Origin: Bacillota bacterium | GTDB taxonomy: Bacteria > Bacillota > Bacilli > Paenibacillales > UBA4045 | DNA length: 64,000 bases | Direction of reading: 5' to 3' | Assembly: GCA_023441055.1 (NCBI GenBank) | Contig: JAEZQY010000008.1 | Coordinates: 372,001 to 436,000, forward strand | In this document: positions 26,235 through 35,400 of the stretch, piece after piece | Layout: every line of letters starts with the position of its first letter | Numbering within the stretch: the first letter of the stretch is position 1 | Translations under genes and position numbers: made by a program | The notes under the pieces: model-generated | Database searches by the model: none | Seen by the model: only the letters and a program-made list of their open reading frames with translations | Told to the model about the DNA's origin: nothing

Positions 26235-29200
26235 ATGAAAAGCTGGCTCACACATAAGAACGCCAAGATTGCCCTGCTTGTCTTAATCGCCGGGCTCTTG
26301 GCGTTCGCTGCTATTCTCATGCTCAGCAGGGATGTTTCCGTCAATCGCGGCGTAACTGCCGACATCCTCACTGCTCAGAAATCAGAAAGCGAGGAAACGT
26401 CAAAAACGGTGCCTCGAAGAAAAGCCTATCCGATCGGCAATTGGGATACCGCGATCCCCTACTTGAATCCGTTCGGTTCTCAGGGCAATTATCAATCCGC
26501 CGAATACATCACCAATCAGTATCAGGAATTGAGATATGTCGATGAGACCCATATGGAAACACTCCGGGTTACCGCCGGTGATGTCTGGCAATTGCAGGTG
26601 CAATGGAAAGATGACGGTGCCGATCCTTGGGAGGACTTGCGGCTGTACGCGGCCGAGCTCGGCGGACAATCGTACATGGGGGCCACAGACAATGATTGGG
26701 TGCTCCGAGCGGATGATTCGGAAGGGACGACCTGGTGGGGGATCGCTTCTAAGAGTGGCGACGGCTATATGCTAAAGGTTTACAGGGAATTCCGACTGCA
26801 GCATAACAAGGCTATTGCCTTCCAGACATCCGACTACCCAAACCACGAAGTGTATTTCATTACGGGCAACGACGAGCATAAGTATCAGAGTTTCAAAATC
26901 GACCTAGCAGACGGTCATGTGCGTCTCTCCGGCAAGGGCGCCTATTCGCAAGGGCAATACCGTCGGGATCTCTCTTATAATCAGGAATTGTACGCCTACA
27001 AAACGAATCACTATACGTTGAACGATATCCCGCAAGATACGTCCGTGCCCATACTATGGAAGCTAAGCTGGAGCCCGGATACAGACCCGCGCGAGATCAC
27101 GTTTACGCTTGACGAGCAGGATGGCTTGCGCCCTTACCGGGACGGGGAGCGGCTGGGCGCGCTCAAGGTTAGCGGAGACATGCTGGGCCGCATCAGCATC
27201 GAACCACAGCCTGGCGTAACGTTGACCCATCCGGAGCTGCATCTGAAAGGGGATAAGACGCCTGAGGGCGATATGCTATTCTGGCTTCCTTCCGGCTTCT
27301 GGAATGTCAGGGTCGAACAGGAGAATCGGACCTTTCTGAGTACGAGACTCGTTCCCGTCAGCACGGGAGAGATGACAGAGCTTGCGATCAAGCCGATGCT
27401 GCAAAGCGCCTACCAGAATGATGGGATCGGCCATGCAGGCGGTGAAGAGAGCAAGCTGATGATCGAAGAAGCGGTGGAGCGGGGCAAGGAAGCGCAGATT
27501 ACGTTCATGCTGCTCGATGCCCAGTATCCCCGATTTACGCCGGAAATCTCCAATGTCCAGATCGTGGAAGGCGGTCAGTCGGGGAAATTGTTGAAGCTCG
27601 AACGGCTGGAGACGCCGCCGAGCGTGGTGCTGGCGCTTGATTCCTCAGGTTCCATGTCGAAGTCGATGAATCAGGTCGTCGCGTCCGCCCGCGCATTCAT
27701 CGAAGGGCTGCCGGATGATGCCCATATTCAAGTGATCGACTTCGATTCGCAGGTCCGCGTGCTGGAAGGCAATCGCATAGAAGAGGTACTGGCTAGTCTT
27801 GGACAAATCAAGGCTCAGGGCAATACGAAGCTGTACGATGCGGTTATGGAAGGCCTCGGCCTGCTGAAGGATCAGCAGCGGCCGTCGCTGGTCGTATTCA
27901 CCGACGGCGTGGACAGCAATGCAGAGAAGGCGGGAACGGGCAGCAAGGCAACCAAACAGGACGTCGAGCAAGAAGTGATCCGCACCGGCATTCCGGTGTA
28001 CACGATCGGCTTCGGCCCGGATCATGACAACACCACGTTGCTGGAGCTGGCGGCTATGTCGGACGGGACCTATTATTCCGCGCAGGACAGCGCGGCCCTA
28101 GATCTTGTGTTCACCGTGATCAACGATAGGCTGGGCAACCGCTTCACCGCCACTTACGAGCGGCCGAAGGAGCAGGCGCTCTCCGATGTGCCGGTCATCG
28201 CCATGTCGCTCGACGTCAGCGGCTCAATGAATGTCGATCCCGCTTCGGGCGACGGCGCTTATCGGATCGATAAGGTGAAGCATCTGTTCCACGACTTCAT
28301 CGGACAGCTTCCCCAGCACAGCTTGATGCAGCTACTCAGCTTCACTACGGAGCTTAAATTCGAGCAGGTGTTCACCTCACGCAAGCCTGAACTGCTGCAG
28401 GCTCTGGGCAACCTGAAGGCAGTCGGGGGAACCGATATTCTCAATTCTGTCGTTGCAACATATCAGTCTGTAAAGAAAATTCCTTCCGAAAAACGCGTCA
28501 TTGTCTACGTCACCGATGCAGCACTCGATGTTGAAGAAAGCAGGCGGACATTCTTCGGGGAGATGCTGACAGGTATTAAGGAAGAGGGCATCCAGGTGCT
28601 CTGGGTTGGCCTCGGCACGGAAGACAGCGAGGACGCATTCAAGTGGGCTGCGGAGAAATCCGGCGGCAAGTACATCATCTCCGAGGATCCGGCCGTACTC
28701 GCCCATGCATTCGAGCAGGCGCTGAACGAAGTTCAGAAGCGCCCCTCCAAACAAATTCCGCTGACGCTCTCTATCCAGGGCAGCGCAGGAGACGGTCCGG
28801 CGCGCCATTATACGGATGATCAGTTGGTCGATTTCCCCGTGCTGCTCGATGCCGGCAACAAGGTTGAATTCCAGACGATCGGTTTCGAGACGGGCAAGAA
28901 GATCGCGCAATACGAGCAGGCTACGGCAGCGCTTATCTACGGGCGCGACATCCCGAGCGAGGAGGTCAAAATCTACAAGCGAATTCCGCTGAACACGCAG
29001 GGGTCAAACAAGGCGGCGCAGTGGACGGCGGGCGAGATTTATTTTATGAAGAGACTGAAGGGTGTGGACGCGCCGAACAAGCGAAGCTTCGCTGCGATCG
29101 AGGTCGAGCTGGCAAACATTCATCCCGAGGGCGCGAGCTACCTCATTCCGGACTTCGCCTCCCACTTCTTCATGAAGCTTAACAACGCTGGCTCCTACCC

Positions 29201-32200
29201 AGCTTCTACGGCCACATGGCTGACTGAGCAGCCGCTCGCTCCGCCGGGCGAAGGCAGCATCATCGTGAAGCGCGGCGAGACGCTCAAGGGATTGCTCGTG
29301 TTCGTCGTACCCGACGAGGAAATTGAGCAAGCATCGATCCATCTCTACGACATCTTCCAGGGGCATATCTCGCTGGCGATGGTCGGCGATCCGCCGGATG
29401 ATGAGCCTGCGCACTGGAATGGCATGCCGACAACCGTAACGGGCAAGCTATCGGATACGTTCGAGCTGGCGCTCACTTCGATTGGCGAGGCAAGCAAGAT
29501 CGAGAACGTCGCGTTGACCCGCAGCACCAGCTCATTCAAGATCATTGAGGCCGAATTGAAATCTAACGTGCAGGCCGATCTGAAAATGAACCCGCTGGAC
29601 CGATTTTATCTGAATGTCCAGACTGCCGCAGGGCCGTTCCTTCTGCCCATTCATAAGGCTACGGCGCTCTTGCCCTACGGCTTGCTGCGGCCGGTCATGT
29701 TCGCGCCTGGCTCTGCTAACAAGGCCAGACTGGCCTTCCAGCTGCCGAATGCGCTGAAGTCGATGCCTGCAGAGCTGTACGTCGATCTGCATGGCGGAGC
29801 AGCGGTGCTGCCGGTAAGCGGCAGCGCGGCGCATACGACAGCCGCAAGCGGCGGCGCGGCAATTAGCGGCCAAGGCGTAGCCTTGACCGTGAACGCGCTG
29901 GCACGGGTTCGGGATATCGAATCGAGCAGCGGACATTTCGTCGTGGCCGATGTGACCATTGCCGATGAACGCGATGGCTTCGGATCGACTGGCTTTCGCG
30001 AGACGTTCAAGCTTGTTCCCGCACAGGTACCGCCCGGACGCGAAGTGTTCGCATTATCGCCAGACCCGGTCACGGACGATCTGCTGCTGGGCATCGATGC
30101 GAATTGGTCCGTCTTCGACGGGACGTCGCGGCGAGGGCTGGTCGTGTTCTCGATTCCGCACAATCAGGCGGACTTGAGCTGGACGCTGCAATCGGCACTG
30201 TTCGCCGGGCTCGATCTTCCTTTAGGGGGCGATGCCTACAAGGAAGGCGGACTGCTCGTCAAGCGAGTTGAACCCGCGCTTGATGAGAAATTCGACGTGC
30301 AGCTGTCAACAGCTCTGACGGATGCGATCAGCCGCCATCGCACGCTGGAGGCTGCCAAGACGACAACCCAGCTCATGCGGACGGTCGATTTCGATACTAG
30401 CCAAGGCCGCAGCGCCAGCATTCCGGCTCCCCTGCCGATTGTGCACGGCATGCTTCAGCTGGAATCAGTCGCGCAATGGAGCGATTTCCAGTCATTGGTG
30501 GACGGACTGCGATGGCTGCCCTCCTTCGATCCGTATTCGGTATACCGGAACTCTCCAGAAGCTGTGCTCGCCCAAGGGTGGGGAACCGAAGGCGATCTGG
30601 CAAACCTGACCGGCGGCCTGCTCGCCAAGCTCGGATATAGCCCTGCGCTTAGAATGGTGCAGGTAACCGATCGAGGAAGGCAATCGCTCGCAGAACTAGG
30701 CTCGATAGATACAGTCGGCCTACAGCATTTGCCCGCATGGTCCTACTTCGACGAACAGGGGAAGACAAAAATCTTCGTTGTGCCTTTCATGAAGGATCTG
30801 TCGGAATTGGATGGTCTAGTCTTCTTCCCAGGCGGCCAGGAAAGCAGGCGAATGAAATCCGCGCAAAGCACGATCAGCGTCTACTACCAGGTTGAAGCGA
30901 AAGAAGATCGTGGAGTAGGCGGCCTCACCGGCGATATCGGAGGCGCGCTGGGCGGAGGTGGAGGCGATGAGGGGCCGCTCATCGAGGAGGTTCGCATTCT
31001 GGAAGCCGTACTGGACCTTGAACAGCTAAGCCGCGAGCCGGTAGATATCCGCGCTGGAGGCTCTGGAGGCAAGTATACAGCTGTGCTGGAAAGCCAGACG
31101 TTGCAGATCGTCGGCAACCGCCTGATTGACGCGGGCGAGCAGAAGATCGTCGGCATGCGCATCGAGGTTCAATTGCCAAAGAAGAAGCTGACGCATGTAA
31201 CCGAGCTGAAGGGCGAAGAAGAAATCACCGACGTGTTCCACACAGTCGCGGTCAATCTGCCCGATCTGTCCGCTGAAGCAGCCGCTGCTCTTGAGCAGGC
31301 TGCCGACCAAGTCTACCAAGCGGCGACGAAGCCGGATGATCACTCTGCGCTGGTCTGGTATACCCGGAGCATTCTGTATCGGATCATTGCCAATCAGACC
31401 GCCTATGAAAGCGAGCTCGCCGAAGTGCTGGATGTCACCGCAGGACGCGTCGACAAGGAACGGGTGATCTTCATAACCGCCAGAAACGATCGGACGGGGC
31501 CGGTGCTCAGAACGAGCGTCGACCTGCAACAGGTCGCCAATCGGATTCACCGGGGATCGGAGGAAGCCGCTCGCGGTTTCCACATCATGAGCGGCCTGTT
31601 CGCTTCCCGGCTTGAAGGAGCTGCGCTGCCGGGAGACAAGACGGATTTCATGGATGTATGGCTGAGTAGCCCCGAGGATGCGCAGTTGTTCCTGAGCCTT
31701 AGAAACAACCGCAACGAAGACTTGAAGTATATGGAGGAACATGGGTTCCCGGACGTGATCATCGAGCGGGCCAAAGCCTCTTCCGCCGCCATGCTGATTC
31801 CGAATCGGCCGACGAACATTCGCGGCGAAAGCCGCTGGGCCTGGCTGGAGATCGACCCGGACACCTACGAGACGATCTCCGTCACGGATACGGGCGAGCA
31901 CGGCAGCTTCGCGGAGTACTTGATGGCTCTCGAACCCGTGTCACCGACGGGCGATGATTATATGGCTTTCATGGCCGGCGCGTTCATCGGTATCAGTTCG
32001 TCGGTCTGGAACGTCAGCTCCTTCTCATTAATGCTTGACGATTACGAACAAATCATCAAAGCCGCCAAAGCGTATACGCTTGGATTAGGCGAAGTACTGA
32101 GCGGCTTTATGAGTAACAAGGACCTTCCTAAGCTGGAATACAGCATCGGAAACCTGAAGCTGAAGATAACGGATTACGATCCCGACAAGCTGGCCAAACA

Positions 32201-32363
32201 GTTCCATCTATTGAAGTCGGGCAAAGCGGTTGAAGGAGCCCCCGACATCGTAGGCTTCGGACTCGGCTTCCAGATCGGCGCCGCTTACTACTTCGAGCAA
32301 GCGGAGAAGGCGATCCAGAAGCCGAAGGTCAACAACGGACCTCCGGGCGGAGGCGGCAAGTAG
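26235..32363 (+). CDS. Giant membrane-anchored protein with two VWA domains and a degenerate transglutaminase-like domain
   Basis: 2042 aa. An N-terminal signal anchor (ALLVLIAGLLAFAAILML, residues 13-30) is followed by about 400 residues of beta-rich sequence. Then come two VWA domains with intact MIDAS motifs: DSSGS from Asp469 (with NTKLYDA and VVFTDGVDSN) and DVSGS from Asp660 (with GGTDIL and YVTDAALD). Around residues 1430-1490, GWGTEGDLANLTGGLLAKLG resembles a transglutaminase core with Glu where the catalytic Cys should be. The rest is mostly beta-rich with no family I recognise, ending Gly/Pro-rich. Predicted extracellular, metal-dependent ligand binding. GGAGGGAT precedes the ATG. 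Codon third positions are GC-rich compared with the flanks. Confidence 0.85.
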   Translation: MKSWLTHKNAKIALLVLIAGLLAFAAILMLSRDVSVNRGVTADILTAQKSESEETSKTVPRRKAYPIGNWDTAIPYLNPFGSQGNYQSAEYITNQYQELRYVDETHMETLRVTAGDVWQLQVQWKDDGADPWEDLRLYAAELGGQSYMGATDNDWVLRADDSEGTTWWGIASKSGDGYMLKVYREFRLQHNKAIAFQTSDYPNHEVYFITGNDEHKYQSFKIDLADGHVRLSGKGAYSQGQYRRDLSYNQELYAYKTNHYTLNDIPQDTSVPILWKLSWSPDTDPREITFTLDEQDGLRPYRDGERLGALKVSGDMLGRISIEPQPGVTLTHPELHLKGDKTPEGDMLFWLPSGFWNVRVEQENRTFLSTRLVPVSTGEMTELAIKPMLQSAYQNDGIGHAGGEESKLMIEEAVERGKEAQITFMLLDAQYPRFTPEISNVQIVEGGQSGKLLKLERLETPPSVVLALDSSGSMSKSMNQVVASARAFIEGLPDDAHIQVIDFDSQVRVLEGNRIEEVLASLGQIKAQGNTKLYDAVMEGLGLLKDQQRPSLVVFTDGVDSNAEKAGTGSKATKQDVEQEVIRTGIPVYTIGFGPDHDNTTLLELAAMSDGTYYSAQDSAALDLVFTVINDRLGNRFTATYERPKEQALSDVPVIAMSLDVSGSMNVDPASGDGAYRIDKVKHLFHDFIGQLPQHSLMQLLSFTTELKFEQVFTSRKPELLQALGNLKAVGGTDILNSVVATYQSVKKIPSEKRVIVYVTDAALDVEESRRTFFGEMLTGIKEEGIQVLWVGLGTEDSEDAFKWAAEKSGGKYIISEDPAVLAHAFEQALNEVQKRPSKQIPLTLSIQGSAGDGPARHYTDDQLVDFPVLLDAGNKVEFQTIGFETGKKIAQYEQATAALIYGRDIPSEEVKIYKRIPLNTQGSNKAAQWTAGEIYFMKRLKGVDAPNKRSFAAIEVELANIHPEGASYLIPDFASHFFMKLNNAGSYPASTATWLTEQPLAPPGEGSIIVKRGETLKGLLVFVVPDEEIEQASIHLYDIFQGHISLAMVGDPPDDEPAHWNGMPTTVTGKLSDTFELALTSIGEASKIENVALTRSTSSFKIIEAELKSNVQADLKMNPLDRFYLNVQTAAGPFLLPIHKATALLPYGLLRPVMFAPGSANKARLAFQLPNALKSMPAELYVDLHGGAAVLPVSGSAAHTTAASGGAAISGQGVALTVNALARVRDIESSSGHFVVADVTIADERDGFGSTGFRETFKLVPAQVPPGREVFALSPDPVTDDLLLGIDANWSVFDGTSRRGLVVFSIPHNQADLSWTLQSALFAGLDLPLGGDAYKEGGLLVKRVEPALDEKFDVQLSTALTDAISRHRTLEAAKTTTQLMRTVDFDTSQGRSASIPAPLPIVHGMLQLESVAQWSDFQSLVDGLRWLPSFDPYSVYRNSPEAVLAQGWGTEGDLANLTGGLLAKLGYSPALRMVQVTDRGRQSLAELGSIDTVGLQHLPAWSYFDEQGKTKIFVVPFMKDLSELDGLVFFPGGQESRRMKSAQSTISVYYQVEAKEDRGVGGLTGDIGGALGGGGGDEGPLIEEVRILEAVLDLEQLSREPVDIRAGGSGGKYTAVLESQTLQIVGNRLIDAGEQKIVGMRIEVQLPKKKLTHVTELKGEEEITDVFHTVAVNLPDLSAEAAAALEQAADQVYQAATKPDDHSALVWYTRSILYRIIANQTAYESELAEVLDVTAGRVDKERVIFITARNDRTGPVLRTSVDLQQVANRIHRGSEEAARGFHIMSGLFASRLEGAALPGDKTDFMDVWLSSPEDAQLFLSLRNNRNEDLKYMEEHGFPDVIIERAKASSAAMLIPNRPTNIRGESRWAWLEIDPDTYETISVTDTGEHGSFAEYLMALEPVSPTGDDYMAFMAGAFIGISSSVWNVSSFSLMLDDYEQIIKAAKAYTLGLGEVLSGFMSNKDLPKLEYSIGNLKLKITDYDPDKLAKQFHLLKSGKAVEGAPDIVGFGLGFQIGAAYYFEQAEKAIQKPKVNNGPPGGGGK

Positions 32364-32366
32364 AAT

Positions 32367-32420
32367 GGAAGGGACCGTCACCTAAAGACCGCATGCGCGG
32401 TTAGGGGGACGGTCCTTTCC
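32367..32420 (+). terminator. Terminator after the VWA gene
   Basis: GGACCGTC (32372-32379) pairs with GACGGTCC (32408-32415), extended by GGAA/TTCC outside and CCTAA/TTAGG inside. It starts 4 bp after the stop codon. Confidence 0.75.
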
Positions 32421-32426
32421 AACAGG

Positions 32427-32471
32427 AAAGCGGCTGCCCATCCGTCAGTTTGACGGGTGGACAACCGCTTT
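32427..32471. terminator. Second hairpin, serving the convergent S-layer-like gene
   Basis: AAAGCGG (32427-32433) pairs with CCGCTTT (32465-32471), with an inner CCGTCA/TGACGG stem. Lies between the VWA stop and the stop of the SLH gene at 32485. Confidence 0.65.
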
Positions 32472-32484
32472 TGTGTGGATTCGC

Positions 32485-35400
32485 TTATGGTGCGAGAGGT
32501 GTGGAAACGATCGTAAAGCGGATCGACTTCGATTCTGAAGTACCTGCGTCGGTGCGCCAAGTTACGGTCAGGACGTACTCTCCGGCCTCGTTAATCGTTA
32601 CACCCTTCGCGTACGGTGTTGGAGATCCGCCATCCATCGCCAGTGTTGCTTCGGCTGTACCGAAATATTGCGGCTCATACCACACTGGCGTCGCACTGTC
32701 GTATTCGCCGTCTTCTTCTACACCTTGAATATCGACGAGCATGAACTGATACGGATGCTCACCCTGCACCCCGTCTTGGTTCACGTACACCGAGAGTACA
32801 TATTCGCCTAAGACAGTAACGGTCCATGGACTTGGGGGATTGTGCATCCCCGAATTCCCGTTCTTGCGCGTCAGCCTGGTATAATCGATCTGCGTCCCCT
32901 CGCTCGCCGCCCAAGCGATCTCAGCCGATCCAAATAGGATGGCGTTATCTGAGAAGCCCGTCAGATGCGGAGCAGGCGGTAAGGGAACGATCGTGAAGTG
33001 AATCGACTTCGTTTCCGATTGGCCGTTATCGGTACGCCAGGTCACCGTCAGAACGTATTCGCCCAGTTCGGTAATCTCTGTTCCCATTACGTACGGCGTT
33101 GGAGTACCTTCTTTGGTCAGCACCGCTTCCACGTTGCCAAAATATGCGGGTTCATACCACCTGGCCGTCGCTTTTGTGTACCTGCCCCCTTCTTCTACAC
33201 CGGTAAGTTCGGCAACAATGAAGGAATACGCGTACTGCACATTTTCTTGGCCTTCATTCACGGTTAAAGTGAGTTCATACTCCCCTGCTTCATCAATGGT
33301 TCTTGGGGTGGCAGGATTGGTGATTCCCGAATTCTTGTTCCGGTGCAACAGATTGGCCCACACGATCTCCGTTCCCGATCTGGGCGCCCAGGCGATCTCA
33401 GCCGGGTTGAATAGAATCGCCTTATCCGAGAAGCCCGTCAGAAGAGGGCCGGAAGGCGGAGACTCGATCGTGAATCGAATTGATTTCGACTCTGAAAGGC
33501 TTTCGTCGATAAACCAGGTTACTGTCAGGACGTATTCGCCGGGTTCGTAGATCGTTTCTCCCATTAGGTACGGTATTGGAGAACCGCTGTCTTGCGTCAG
33601 AATCGCTTCGACTCTGCCAAAATGCTGCGGCTCTAACCAATCCGGTGTCGCACTGGCGTATTTGCCTCCTTCTTCCACGCCGCTGATCCCGGCGATCATG
33701 AAGCGATAGTCGTAGCTGGTGATTTCTTGTCCTTTTCGTACGCCCACACTAAACTCGTATTCGCCAAATTGTTCAAGAGTTGTTGGGCTCGAAGGTTCGT
33801 CACTCTCATTCGTATTCAAATTATCCAATCTGACCCAATCGATCTGCGTTCCCTCACGAGGCGTCCAGGCAATAACCGCCGGGCCGAATAGGATCGCGTT
33901 ATCCGCGAACCCCGTCAGAGCAGGCTGGACAGGTCCAGTGTCCACATGAAACGTCCGAGTAGCCGTTGAAGTCAACCCGTTCGACCGTTTCAATGTCGTA
34001 ACGATTAATTCATAGTCTCCATCTTGATCGATAAGCGCACCCATCGTGTATGGGACAGGCTCTGCGCCGTCCTTCCGCAGCATAGCCGTGGCGGTCGTTC
34101 CCGTCGGCTCTGTCCAGGTCAGACCTGCGCTATAATAAGCCGTTTCCCCAGACAAGACTCTGGAATTGCCTGAAATGGCAATGGTCGCTTCACCCGGTGG
34201 GACAGAGTCGATCGTGAAGCTGACCGTTTGCGTAGGGTTATTGTTGACTGCCACGCGCCAGGTTACCGTCAACATATACTCACCGTCCTCAACAATCGGC
34301 GTTCCCTTCGTATATTCACGACTGTAACTCCCGACTGGTCGTATAGAAGCTACGCTGCTGCCGAAGCCAATCGGTTCCAGCCAACCAGGCGTTGCGCTCA
34401 CATACGTTTGCCCGTTCGCTATGCCTCGGATGCCGGTCATGCTAAAACGATACTTGTAAATATGTGTGACGGTGTCCTTCTGCACTGTCACCGCCAGCTC
34501 ATACGTGCCGTCATCGGCAATTGTCGTTCCGATCGAGAAGTGATTCGTGACTTCGCCCGTCCCCACGTCCTCCAGTGAGACCTCAGAAATGGTTGTCCCT
34601 GGGAATGCCTCCCATAACAGCGTAACCGGTTCGAAATAAATCCCCTTATCCGCAATGCCTGATAGGATGGGGGCCGCAGCTCCTACATCTACCTTGAAGC
34701 TGCTTGTAGCTGTAGCCGTAAGCCCGTTGGTCAACTTCGTCGTAGTAACAGTCAGCTCATAGTCCCCGTCCAAATTGATAACAGTTCCGTTCATGAAAGG
34801 CTCGGGGGCGGAACCATTCTTACTGATCATAGCCGTACTAGACGTTTGTTTCCAATCCGTCCAAGCAGGCATAGCCGTGTAATAAGCGAGTTTCCCCGAC
34901 GGCAATTGTCTCCTGTCTAATCCAAGGCGTATCTCGACAGGTGCCGGTGGATCAGCGTCGATCACAAACGGGATTTCCTGCTCAACCATCCGACCATTCG
35001 AATCATCAACCGTCGTCACCTTCAGCACGTAATTGCCGTTCTCGGCAATCTCGGTGCCGCTTGCGTAAGGCACCGCATCGCCCAGACCTTTGACAAGCGT
35101 TGCTGTACTGGTCATGCTAGGCGCATCTAGCCATGCCGGTGTTGCAGAGAGATACGTACGGCCATGTTCTACGCCGGTCACCTCAACCGGCATGGGTGCA
35201 TCAGGATCTATCGCGAAGCGAACCGATTTCGATGCTTGATCCGCGCTCTTTGTGCCCGTATGCCAGGTTACCGTTAATTCATACTCGCCGCGCTCATCGA
35301 TCACGGTTCCCTTCGTATACGGTTCAGCCGCGCCTTCGTCTCTGCTCAGCGTTGCTCTGCTGTAGCTGGCCCCATCGAATTCGAGCGGCTCGATCCAATT

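Noticed and set aside
31026..31901. 291-codon open frame antisense to the VWA gene
   Set aside because: Typical of GC-rich coding; no start signal or family motif.
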